This document shows, piece after piece, positions 53,142-61,264 of a stretch of 64,000 nt of DNA (its first letter is position 1; each line of letters begins with the position of its first letter). The translations under genes were made by a program, and so were the position numbers. Under the pieces are notes generated by a model that saw nothing but the letters and a program-made list of their open reading frames with translations, did not search any database and was not told the origin of the DNA. The stretch lies in contig NZ_DJDT01000372.1 of the NCBI RefSeq assembly GCF_002432345.1, forward strand, positions 1 through 64,000. Direction: 5' to 3'. The DNA is from Pedobacter sp. UBA5917 (GTDB lineage: Bacteria > Bacteroidota > Bacteroidia > Sphingobacteriales > Sphingobacteriaceae).

Positions 53142-54479
53142 CTATCTTCCAAAAGGCATTTTAGGCATACCTTTCATCATGGCTGCTGCGGCTGCAGGGT
53201 TAGAAAACTGCTTCATCATTTTACGCATATCTTCGAACTGTTTAATCAGCTTGGTTACTTCTTCAACTTTACTGCCCGAGCCTTTTGCAATACGTAAACG
53301 GCGGCTTTGCTGGATGGCATCCGGATTTTCTTTCTCGAAAGGGGTCATCGAATTGATGATGGCTTCGATCGATTTAAAAGCATCGTCCTGGATATCCACA
53401 TTCTTCATCATTTTACCTACACCCGGTATCATGCCCATCAGATCTTTCATGTTACCCATTTTCTTGATCTGTTGGATCTGGTTGTAGAAATCGTTGAAAT
53501 CGAATTTATTCTTGCGGATTTTTTTCTGAAGTTCTGCTGCTTCTTTCTCGTCAAACTGCATCTGTGCACGTTCAACAAGCGAAACCACATCACCCATACC
53601 CAAAATACGCGATGCCATACGATCAGGATAGAAAACATCAAGTGCTTCCATTTTCTCGCCTGTACCGATAAATTTAATCGGTTTGTTAACTACCGATTTA
53701 ATCGAAAGGGCCGCACCACCACGGGTATCACCATCTAATTTGGTTAAAACAACTCCGGTAAAATCTAAACGGTCGTTAAATACTTTTGCTGTATTTACCG
53801 CATCCTGCCCGGTCATCGAATCTACTACGAATAAAATTTCGTGTGGATTGGTTTTGGCCTTCACCTCCGAAATCTCATTCATTAACGACTCATCAATGGC
53901 CAAACGACCGGCGGTATCGATAATAATTACGTTATTTCCGTTTTGTTTACCATGCGCAATACCTTCTAGGGCAATACCAACAGGATCTTTCGAATCGCGG
54001 TTGGCATAAACCGATACACCAACAGAGGTTCCTAAAACCTCCAGCTGATCTACAGCCGCCGGGCGGTACATATCGCCGGCAACCAATAAAGGTTTTTTAC
54101 CCTTGCCCTTTAAGTGTAAGGCCAGTTTACCAGCGAAGGTAGTTTTACCCGCACCGTTTAAACCTGCAATTAATATAATGGTAGGGTTTGCTTTGGTATC
54201 CAACTCCGTAACTTCGCCACCCATTAGGGCCGCAAGTTCGTCGTTCATTATTTTGGTAAGCAACTGACCGGGAGAAACCGCTGTTAGTACATTTTGTCCT
54301 AACGCTTTTTGTCTCACATCATCGGTAAATGCTTTTGTTGTTTTATAGTTAACGTCGGCATCCAATAACGCTTTGCGGATCTCTTTCATGGTTTCTGCCA
54401 CGTTGATTTCCGTAATGCTGCCTTGTCCTTTTAATACTTTAAACGCTCTGTCTAGCTTGTCCTGTAAATTATCAAACAT
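53142..54479 (-). CDS. ffh: Signal recognition particle protein Ffh
   Basis: A 445-residue SRP54 protein that binds signal sequences and 4.5S RNA and docks to FtsY. The N-domain spans about 1-85; the G-domain has GLNGAGKTTFAGKLA near 106-120, DTAGRLAID near 190, TKLDGDTRGGAAL near 247-259 and GTGEKMEAL; the M-domain (about 300-440) is Met-rich with MGMIPGVGKMM and RRLRIAKGSG. Length is normal. Its leader holds a -7 box (54540-54547) and an 18-base stretch similar to the rpsP leader. Confidence 0.98.
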   Translation of the reverse strand: MFDNLQDKLDRAFKVLKGQGSITEINVAETMKEIRKALLDADVNYKTTKAFTDDVRQKALGQNVLTAVSPGQLLTKIMNDELAALMGGEVTELDTKANPTIILIAGLNGAGKTTFAGKLALHLKGKGKKPLLVAGDMYRPAAVDQLEVLGTSVGVSVYANRDSKDPVGIALEGIAHGKQNGNNVIIIDTAGRLAIDESLMNEISEVKAKTNPHEILFVVDSMTGQDAVNTAKVFNDRLDFTGVVLTKLDGDTRGGAALSIKSVVNKPIKFIGTGEKMEALDVFYPDRMASRILGMGDVVSLVERAQMQFDEKEAAELQKKIRKNKFDFNDFYNQIQQIKKMGNMKDLMGMIPGVGKMMKNVDIQDDAFKSIEAIINSMTPFEKENPDAIQQSRRLRIAKGSGSKVEEVTKLIKQFEDMRKMMKQFSNPAAAAAMMKGMPKMPFGR

Positions 54480-54539
54480 CTTTTTTTAAGCTAAAGCTCC
54501 ATGCCGCAGGGCAAAAAGCTACTTGTTTTTAATAAAAGG

Positions 54540-54547
54540 CAAATGTA
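54540..54547 (-). promoter_or_regulatory. -7 promoter box for ffh
   Basis: On the minus strand TACATTTG, 60 bases before the ATG. The leader includes GCCCTGCGGCATGGAGCT at 54495-54512. Confidence 0.5.
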
Positions 54548-54668
54548 TCAAATTTTGCTTGTAAATCTTAGCAACTCAAAGTCAAATCTTTATCTCACCG
54601 GATAATATTTATCTGCTCGTGCAACATTTTATATGCTAGGTGGTCTTATAGCTGATTAACCTAAACTG

Positions 54669-57089
54669 ATGAAACGCTGTATTCCCCTTTTTTTCCTTTT
54701 CATCTGTGCTTTTTGTTCTGCCCAGGACATTTCAAAACAAAAGCAGCTGGATGCAAAAAGGACATCGCAAACACCCAAGATAGATGGTGTTCTGGATGAT
54801 GAATGCTGGAACAACGTACCCATTGCCACTGATTTTTTTCAGATCAGGCCCAACCCCGGCAAAGTGGAAACCAATAGCCGGCGCACCGAAATGAAGGTGC
54901 TTTATGATGATGTTGCCATTTATGTTTACGCCCGGATGTACGATCATCCCGATAGTGTTTCGCACGAGCTGGTTTCGAGGGATAACATCGGCAATGCAGA
55001 TTTCATCTCGATTATTGTAGATCCTTTTTACGATAAAATGAACGGGAACGGTTTTTTTGTTACGGCTGCCGGCGTACAGTTTGATGCCAAATACTCACAG
55101 GTAGGTGATGAAGATGCCAACTGGAATGCGGTGTGGGAAAGCGCGGTTAAAATAGACGATAAAGGCTGGACCTGCGAAATGAAAATCCCCTATTCTGCCT
55201 TACGGTTTTCGGGCAAAGATGTACAAAACTGGGGCTTAAACTTTAGCCGTAGGATACAGCGGAGCAACACACAAACTTTCTGGAATTTTGTTGACCCCAA
55301 AGTAAATGGCTTTATCAATCAGGAAGGGCTTTGGACGGGGATAAAAGATATAAAACCACCTTTAAGATTATCTTTTTCGCCCTATATTTCTGCTTATGTC
55401 AATCATTATCCGGTTAATTTGCCCGGGGTAAAAAACACAACTTCGAGGTTTAACGGAGGAATGGATGTAAAATATGGGATCAATAATAGTTTTACGCTGG
55501 ATATGACCTTGGTGCCCGATTTTGGTCAGGTACAATCGGATAACCGGATTCTGAACCTGACACCATTTGAAGTAAAATTTAACGAAAACCGCCAGTTTTT
55601 TACCGAAGGAACAGAGCTTTTTAACAAAGGCGATCTGTTTTATTCGAAACGTATCGGTTCTATCCCATCATATTACGACTATAGCGGGGTGGGCAATGAC
55701 AAAATTATTAAAGATCAGAAAGAAGCCAAAGTATTAAACGCCACCAAAATTTCTGGGCGCACGGCAAAAGGCCTCGGTATCGGGATTTTTAATGCGGTTA
55801 CCAATAGTATGGAAACCGAGGTTGAAGATGCGCAGGGCAATACGCGTATGGTAGAAACCCAGCCGCTTACCAATTACAATATCCTGGTTTTCGATCAGTC
55901 GTTAAAAAATAACAGCTCGGCAACATTTATCAATACCAATGTGCTAAGGCAGGGTTCGGCCTACGATGCCAACGTAACCGCATTGCTGTTTAACCTGAAC
56001 AATAAAGGCAATAAATACTTTGTAAATGGCAGCGGTAAAATGAGTTATTTGCGGGGTAAAGAAACCAGTACGGGATATAGTTACGGAATTAAGTTTGGCA
56101 AACAGAGCGGTAATTTTTTATGGAGCTATTTGCAGCAATACGCCGATGATAAATTCGACCCCTCCGATTTAGGTTTTTTTACCAATAACAATTTTTTGGA
56201 TCAGGTACTGGATTTCCATTACAACATTTATAAGCCAAGCAGCTGGTACAATCAATTCTTAAGCTATTTTAATGTTTTATACTCACGGAGAGCTATGCCA
56301 GGCAGCTTTCAAACTTTCTCTTTAGAAGGTGGACCGTATGTTCAATTCAAAAACCTTTGGTCGGCAGAAGTAAATGGTATTTATACCGCTGCAAAAAATG
56401 ATTTTTATGAATCGAGAAATGGGCAGGTATATAAGGCGCCTGAAAGTTATGGTTTCGCTTTATACATTAATCCTAACCGTGCCAAAGCATATAATTTTGG
56501 CGGAAATATCCGCTACAAAGAACAGGAACTTTTTAAAGGTAAAGAATACAACTTTTACTTTTTCCAGAACCTGAGGTTAAATGATAAAATAGCTTTTGGT
56601 TTAGACCTTAATTTTAATCCCAACTACAATTATGTAAACTGGGTAACGGCACAGGGTGATAAAGCCATTTTTTCTAAATACGACCGCCGGACGGTAGAAA
56701 ACTCTTTCGATGCAAAATACACTTTTACCAACTTAATGGGTATTACGGTTGTGTTAAGACATTATTGGAGCGATAGAAGGAATAAAGATTTTTATTTGCT
56801 TAAACCTGATGGCAATTTAACCGATTATACCGGAGCGCCACTAAGCGGGTTGGACAGAAATTACAACGTGTTCAACATCGATCTGATATACACCTGGCAG
56901 TTTGCACCCGGTAGTACTTTGTCTGTATCGTACAAAGATGCTGCTGAAACCTACGATACCTATTATACGCAGCACTACAATAAAAATCTGGGTAATATTT
57001 TAAATTCTCCACAAAACAATAGCCTTTCGGTTAAGGTTTTATATTATATAGATTATCTTGATTTGAAGAAAAAGAGGAAGAAAGTTTAA
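54669..57089 (+). CDS. Exported DUF5916 protein with carbohydrate-binding-like N-terminus
   Basis: An 806-residue exported protein (signal MKRCIPLFFLFICAFCSAQ). Residues 30-200 resemble a family 9 carbohydrate-binding module (IDGVLDDECWNNVPIATDFF, MKIPYSALRFSG), and about 240-800 correspond to DUF5916, which has the aromatic-rich, alternating pattern of an outer-membrane beta-barrel (e.g. FTLDMTLVPDFGQVQSDN, FNENRQFFTEGTELF). The function of DUF5916 proteins is not established. It stands alone and is followed by a palindromic repeat. Confidence 0.9.
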   Translation: MKRCIPLFFLFICAFCSAQDISKQKQLDAKRTSQTPKIDGVLDDECWNNVPIATDFFQIRPNPGKVETNSRRTEMKVLYDDVAIYVYARMYDHPDSVSHELVSRDNIGNADFISIIVDPFYDKMNGNGFFVTAAGVQFDAKYSQVGDEDANWNAVWESAVKIDDKGWTCEMKIPYSALRFSGKDVQNWGLNFSRRIQRSNTQTFWNFVDPKVNGFINQEGLWTGIKDIKPPLRLSFSPYISAYVNHYPVNLPGVKNTTSRFNGGMDVKYGINNSFTLDMTLVPDFGQVQSDNRILNLTPFEVKFNENRQFFTEGTELFNKGDLFYSKRIGSIPSYYDYSGVGNDKIIKDQKEAKVLNATKISGRTAKGLGIGIFNAVTNSMETEVEDAQGNTRMVETQPLTNYNILVFDQSLKNNSSATFINTNVLRQGSAYDANVTALLFNLNNKGNKYFVNGSGKMSYLRGKETSTGYSYGIKFGKQSGNFLWSYLQQYADDKFDPSDLGFFTNNNFLDQVLDFHYNIYKPSSWYNQFLSYFNVLYSRRAMPGSFQTFSLEGGPYVQFKNLWSAEVNGIYTAAKNDFYESRNGQVYKAPESYGFALYINPNRAKAYNFGGNIRYKEQELFKGKEYNFYFFQNLRLNDKIAFGLDLNFNPNYNYVNWVTAQGDKAIFSKYDRRTVENSFDAKYTFTNLMGITVVLRHYWSDRRNKDFYLLKPDGNLTDYTGAPLSGLDRNYNVFNIDLIYTWQFAPGSTLSVSYKDAAETYDTYYTQHYNKNLGNILNSPQNNSLSVKVLYYIDYLDLKKKRKKV

Positions 57090-57099
57090 TCAAAATAGG

Positions 57100-57186
57100 C
57101 GTCATTTCGAGCGGAGTGTAACGCAGCCGAGAAATCTATCTCGAGTTAGATCTCTCCATTTCACTACGTTCCAGTCGAGATGACGA
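57100..57186. repeat. Palindromic intergenic repeat (CGTCATYTCGA family)
   Basis: An 87-base copy with CGTCATTTCGA and TCGAGATGACG ends and the internal GAGAAATCTATCTCGAG and AGATCTCTCC blocks also found at 40481 and 46379. Confidence 0.85.
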
Positions 57187-57225
57187 CTTTTTTTAGGACT
57201 AAAGACTGAGGACTCATGACTAATC

Positions 57226-58215
57226 TCAACGCGCTTTCCCCGGGCTTATGCCAAATTTCTTGCTAAAGGCATTGCTGAAATGCTGTACCGAAGAATAACC
57301 CAGCTCGTCGGAAATATTTTTGATGTCTTTGCTGTTATCGGCCAGCAGTTCTTTGGCCCTCATCAGTTTATAATCGCTTAAATAACCAAAAACGGTGTTT
57401 TTAAATACTTCTTTAAAGCCATGTTTCAGTTTAAATTCGTTTATGCCCGCTATTTTGGCCAATTCGGTTAAACATGGCGGTTGGTTGGCATTGGCCAACA
57501 GGTATTCCCTGGCATAATAAATCCTTTCTTTATCGTAGGCCGATTTAAGCGCCGGACTTTCTGTTTTTTTAGCAGCCTCTTCAAAAGCCTGTGCCTGCAG
57601 GGCCAGCAGTTCTAAACATTTAGATTGAAGAAACAATAGTTTTAATCCCCCGGTAAAATGGCAGTTCATAATATCATTGATACAGCTGTGCATGGCGAGG
57701 CTGATGGGCAGATTTTCGGAAGAAATCTCTACCGAACGGTTATTCATGATCTTTTCGCCAAAATTCTTTAATAAAACACTGCTTTCGCTGGTTAAATCGA
57801 TAAAACGTGATCTTTCGAAATTTACTTCAAAAAATTTATGTGTACCACCGCCTGTAAATTCTGCCATGCCATCAAAATCAGGACTGTAGATGATATTATG
57901 TTGGTTGGCTTTAATATCCAGCCGTTTGTTGGTGAGGTAATTTTCCATAATCCCACCGCCGGTAATTGCAAAGTGGAGCTCAACCATATCCGGCTCATCA
58001 AAAGATTTAATGCGCAGCCGACTTTTCTTTACCAGCATATCGCCGTAAACAATGTAAATTCCAGAAAAAGCGATTTCCACAATCTCCGCATCGCCGAAAG
58101 GGAAGCTGTATTTATCCCTCCTTTCGGTTACCAATGGCTGATTAATGGCATTATTGTCGATTTTGTTCCCTACAATATAATATCTCTCGTCGCCGTCATA
58201 AATGTTTAGGCCCAT
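57226..58215 (-). CDS. AraC-family transcriptional regulator
   Basis: A 329-residue regulator. The N-terminal two-thirds is a sensing domain of the PchR-like type (no named domain recognised); the C-terminal HTH_18 region (about 230-329) has two helix-turn-helices: LTELAKIAGINEFKLKHGFK and NISDELGYSSVQHFSNAFSK, then FGISPGKAR. In related systems such regulators respond to siderophores and control iron-uptake genes; here it is divergent from a siderophore-interacting protein, supporting that idea. The ATG follows an AAAAGGAT Shine-Dalgarno-like stretch that overlaps one copy of the direct repeat at 58218. Confidence 0.9.
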   Translation of the reverse strand: MGLNIYDGDERYYIVGNKIDNNAINQPLVTERRDKYSFPFGDAEIVEIAFSGIYIVYGDMLVKKSRLRIKSFDEPDMVELHFAITGGGIMENYLTNKRLDIKANQHNIIYSPDFDGMAEFTGGGTHKFFEVNFERSRFIDLTSESSVLLKNFGEKIMNNRSVEISSENLPISLAMHSCINDIMNCHFTGGLKLLFLQSKCLELLALQAQAFEEAAKKTESPALKSAYDKERIYYAREYLLANANQPPCLTELAKIAGINEFKLKHGFKEVFKNTVFGYLSDYKLMRAKELLADNSKDIKNISDELGYSSVQHFSNAFSKKFGISPGKAR

Positions 58216-58217
58216 AA

Positions 58218-58255
58218 AATCCTTTTGATATAAACTTTAATCCTTTTGGTATAAA
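58218..58255. promoter_or_regulatory. Pair of 17-bp direct repeats, candidate AraC-type operator
   Basis: AATCCTTTTGATATAAA (58218-58234) and AATCCTTTTGGTATAAA (58239-58255) differ at one base and are spaced by 21 bases. This is the layout of the AraC half-sites araI1/araI2 (17 bp, 4-bp gap). It lies between the divergent AraC-family and siderophore-interacting genes. Confidence 0.55.
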
Positions 58256-58276
58256 AAGATCCGTTTGTTAGACAAC

Positions 58277-58284
58277 TACTTTTG
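58277..58284 (+). promoter_or_regulatory. -7 promoter box for the siderophore-interacting protein gene
   Basis: TACTTTTG matches TAnnTTTG, 27 bases before the ATG at 58312 and 21 bases after the end of the second direct repeat, where a bound activator could touch RNA polymerase. Confidence 0.5.
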
Positions 58285-58311
58285 TTCAAAGTTACTAAAC
58301 AAAAGCATACG

Positions 58312-59043
58312 ATGCCTAAATTACCTTCATGGCTGGCCAACACAATGGAAAAAGTGATCAGCAATAAAATATATCAAGTTGAAGTTGCCGAAACAAAAAT
58401 GTTAAGCAGCAACTTAAAGTGCGTTACCTTTAAAGGCGATTTTTTTGATGCCAAATTTATTCCCGGAAACGAAGTGCTGTTGAGGGTAAATGCCAACGAA
58501 TACAGGCACTATACGCTATCAGGCTTTGATGAAACAAGCGGAACCTGTGAGGTAATTTTTTACCTGAACAGACAGGGGCCGGGACATAGTTTAGCCGTAA
58601 ATATCCAAAAAGGCGACCGATTGAAGCTTATTGTTGATCGTGCAAGTGTGAAATACAATGAAGCATCCAATCAGCATTTCTTTTTTGGTGATGAAACGAG
58701 CCTTGGCCTTTACGAATCGCTTGGTAAAAAAGCGTTGGATGAGGATGTAGAATATTTTGGGGTACTGGAGCTCCAGGAAGAAAATCTCAGTTCAGTTGAA
58801 CACCTTAAATTATTGATCGATACGGTACCATCTGATGTAAATGCCCCAGCCCAAAATGCCATTACCTGGATGGATAATATGCACCCGATATGTTGGGAAA
58901 TGTGGCAAAATGCAACGTTTTATTTAACCGGAAGGGCAAAATCGGTACAGCAGTTTAAACGTTACCTAAAACAAAGGGGTGTAAGCTTTAGGCAGATTGT
59001 TACCATGCCCTATTGGGAAATCGGAAAAGTGGGTGGTGGTTAA
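58312..59043 (+). CDS. Siderophore-interacting FAD-binding protein
   Basis: A 243-residue SIP-family ferric-siderophore reductase. The FAD domain has VTFKGDFFDAKFIPGNEVLL near 39-58 and the RHYTLSGFDET block near 65-75; the C-terminal NAD(P)H-like part includes FFFGDETSLGLYES near 124-137. It would reduce ferric siderophores in the cytoplasm to free iron. Start 58312 (MPKLPSWLANTME) is an ATG; a TTG start 30 bases upstream exists but overlaps the -7 box. It converges closely on the DUF3078 gene (2-base gap). Confidence 0.9.
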   Translation: MPKLPSWLANTMEKVISNKIYQVEVAETKMLSSNLKCVTFKGDFFDAKFIPGNEVLLRVNANEYRHYTLSGFDETSGTCEVIFYLNRQGPGHSLAVNIQKGDRLKLIVDRASVKYNEASNQHFFFGDETSLGLYESLGKKALDEDVEYFGVLELQEENLSSVEHLKLLIDTVPSDVNAPAQNAITWMDNMHPICWEMWQNATFYLTGRAKSVQQFKRYLKQRGVSFRQIVTMPYWEIGKVGGG

Positions 59044-59045
59044 CG

Positions 59046-60050
59046 CTACCTCGGGAAAGTAAAACCAAAACCCAGGGCCAGCGTTTGGTTGGCCTGTATT
59101 TTATTTGTTCCTGTATCGTCATCAAACAGTAGTACGCCGGTTAAACTGGTATTCATAAAACGGTTGATTTTTGCGGTTAGTGCGATATCCAACCTATGGT
59201 CGATTTTACTCGCCTTAAAATCCTTGTAAGGGATAAACATGGCATACCTGGCTTTCAGGTTGGTATTGGTGAAAATATCTTTATCAAATGCACTTACAAT
59301 CTGGAAAGCCAGTTCGTTTTTAAACTTTTTGCCTTTTTCTACTGCATAAACTTCGTTTTTATTATCGTAAACGGCAGTATCGAGTACAAAAGTCTGCCTT
59401 GCGGTACCTGTACCAATACGGGTCGAGAAATACTTAACCGGTTTATACTCAAAACCGATCGATTCGGTTAAGTAACCCGGTGCCATAAATTTGGAAATCA
59501 GCACTTGTTGTTCGTCTCCATTTGCGTCCCTGTAATACCTGAAACCTTTGTCAAATTGCGATTCGAAACTCACCGATCCAAAAAAGAACCAACTTTTCGA
59601 TAATTGAAAAGAGGCCTTATTATCCCAAAAAATACGGTCGTTGGTTTTCTTTTGCAGCTGGTCTTTGTTTTTAATTTTTCCATACTGTAAAACCAATTCG
59701 CTAACATAACTATAACTGTTTTTGTTATACTCTGCTTTCCAGTTAACCAAACCACCAACGGCTACAGAGTTGGTACCCCCACCTTTCCAGTTATTGCTAA
59801 ACTGCGCCTGGTTAACGTTAATGCCAATACTGGTTTTGGTTTTCCAGTAATTGATTTTTGCATTAACCACCAATGGTTTGATTTTTACAGGCTCAAAGTT
59901 TAATGGCCCCTGTCTGCTCGGCAGCGGACTGCGTTTTAATTTAATGTTCAGGTCTTTTGTATTGATAGGAATAGTATCAATTTCCTGTGCATGTAATTGG
60001 CTGGAGCAGAAACTTAGAATCAGGATTATGGCAGCTAAACAGTTCTTCAT
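59046..60050 (-). CDS. Exported DUF3078 protein
   Basis: A 334-residue exported protein (signal MKNCLAAIILILSFCSSQLHA). The rest has the alternating pattern of an outer-membrane beta-barrel (YWKTKTSIGINVNQAQFSNN, VNWKAEYNKNSYSYVSELVL) ending in an aromatic residue pattern LALGFGFTFPR. It matches DUF3078, a Bacteroidota-restricted family of unknown function. It converges on the siderophore-interacting gene. Nothing indicates its partner. Confidence 0.88.
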   Translation of the reverse strand: MKNCLAAIILILSFCSSQLHAQEIDTIPINTKDLNIKLKRSPLPSRQGPLNFEPVKIKPLVVNAKINYWKTKTSIGINVNQAQFSNNWKGGGTNSVAVGGLVNWKAEYNKNSYSYVSELVLQYGKIKNKDQLQKKTNDRIFWDNKASFQLSKSWFFFGSVSFESQFDKGFRYYRDANGDEQQVLISKFMAPGYLTESIGFEYKPVKYFSTRIGTGTARQTFVLDTAVYDNKNEVYAVEKGKKFKNELAFQIVSAFDKDIFTNTNLKARYAMFIPYKDFKASKIDHRLDIALTAKINRFMNTSLTGVLLFDDDTGTNKIQANQTLALGFGFTFPR

Positions 60051-60143
60051 TATTACAAAGAAAAAGAAAAATTTCAGAGATAAAAAGCATTTAACGAAAT
60101 GATTGTCTGATTGACAATTGAAATTGCCGCGAAAATGGTTGCG

Positions 60144-60467
60144 TCAGATCTTTCTGATCCATCCGTACCAATGCCCGTTTTTCAGGTAATCCAGGTTGGT
60201 TTCATGGTCATAGGCTTCCCTTTCAAAAATGATGTTCCGATAAGCCCTATCGTGGTTTTTGTATTTAAAAAGATTGATGAGGTAGTTAAAAAAATATAGG
60301 ATATAAAAAGGGAAAACAAGAAGTTCCAACTGCTGGCGCAGGTGGATTTTTTCGTGGTTGATCATTTCCGCATCCTTTTTAAACCGCTCTGATTTTAACA
60401 ATATAAAAGGAAATATGGCCATGCCGGCGGCCGGAAGTTTTTTAACGATGATAATTGGCGCCCTCAC
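60144..60467 (-). CDS. Small membrane protein with HExxH motif
   Basis: A 107-residue protein. HEKIH at 38-42 resembles a gluzincin zinc site (two His and catalytic Glu), a transmembrane helix covers about 49-67 (LVFPFYILYFFNYLINLF), and FEREAYDHE at 81-89 offers a third ligand in the position used by M48/M56-type peptidases (Glu in an ExxxD-like context). It starts with GTG, which overlaps the stop of the upstream gene in GTGA. No family is recognised; whether it is an active peptidase is inference. Confidence 0.72.
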   Translation of the reverse strand: MRAPIIIVKKLPAAGMAIFPFILLKSERFKKDAEMINHEKIHLRQQLELLVFPFYILYFFNYLINLFKYKNHDRAYRNIIFEREAYDHETNLDYLKNGHWYGWIRKI

Positions 60468-61216
60468 AGCTTTTCGATGGTTATTTTTGGCAGTTTAGGC
60501 AATTGCAGTGCTTTTGGATTCAACCTGTAGCTTTTATAGGCATTCCGGATAAACTGGTTAAAAGAATAATCTGTTGCATCAAGTACAAACTGGTAGGTTG
60601 GGCGGTACTGCTGCATAAAATCGGTAAGTTCATCGCCCTGTATGCCCAAAACCTGGCGCACCAGATTGGCATTGAAACGGTAATCGATCAAATCTTCGCG
60701 GTAATCTTTTTCGAGGATTTTTTGCAGGTGGCGGGCATTTCTTCCCTGTCGGCTCAATAGGTTGTAAATGGCATCGATACCCAAACCTACCCCGCCATTG
60801 CCCAGGTTCAGTAAATCTTTACTGCTACCCTTCATGGTTTGATAGCGGTATTCCTGTACATTTTTTTCGTAAAGCTGCTGCGGTGTTAATCTTTTCTGCT
60901 GGATTACCACATCACGGAGCCTTATCCCCAAAGTTTTAAGCTGAAAATACATGGCCGTTTGCCCCTTAAAAACCATGGTATCTACGCCATAGCCTGATAA
61001 AGCTGCAACCAGGGTATCGCCAGGAATGGCAACTGTGCTGAATTCTCCTTTGGTGGTGTTATATAAACCATCTCCTGTGCGGATGTTATAAATATAAACT
61101 TTAGCCAGGCGTTGTTTGGTTTCTTTGTCAATAACAATCCCCTGCACAGGTTTTGTTTGTGCAAATAACAGCTTGGAGAGGCCTATAAAGAGAATAAGGG
61201 TGAAAAAAAATCTCAT
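60464..61216 (-). CDS. Exported carboxypeptidase-like regulatory domain protein
   Basis: A 250-residue exported protein (signal MRFFFTLILFIGLSKLLFAQ). Residues 24-100 are a CarboxypepD_reg-like domain (VQGIVIDKETKQRLAKVYIY, then GEFSTVAIPGDTLVAALSGY). The C-terminal 140 residues are helical and charged, with the segment LLNLGNGGVGLGIDAIYNLL and LQKILEKDYREDLIDYRF. Similar to the gene at 35486. The next gene overlaps it by four bases, so the product is probably made along with the HExxH protein. Function unknown. Confidence 0.8.
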   Translation of the reverse strand: MRFFFTLILFIGLSKLLFAQTKPVQGIVIDKETKQRLAKVYIYNIRTGDGLYNTTKGEFSTVAIPGDTLVAALSGYGVDTMVFKGQTAMYFQLKTLGIRLRDVVIQQKRLTPQQLYEKNVQEYRYQTMKGSSKDLLNLGNGGVGLGIDAIYNLLSRQGRNARHLQKILEKDYREDLIDYRFNANLVRQVLGIQGDELTDFMQQYRPTYQFVLDATDYSFNQFIRNAYKSYRLNPKALQLPKLPKITIEKL

Positions 61217-61223
61217 TAGGTTA

Positions 61224-61231
61224 CAAAACTA
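61224..61231 (-). promoter_or_regulatory. -7 promoter box before the 60464 gene
   Basis: On the minus strand TAGTTTTG ends seven bases before the ATG. Confidence 0.42.
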
Positions 61232-61264
61232 CAAATATTAGGCAGGCAATGTTTGTACTTAACA

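Noticed and set aside
53179..54009. Open frames antisense to ffh, up to 143 codons
   Set aside because: Shadows of the highly conserved ffh gene.
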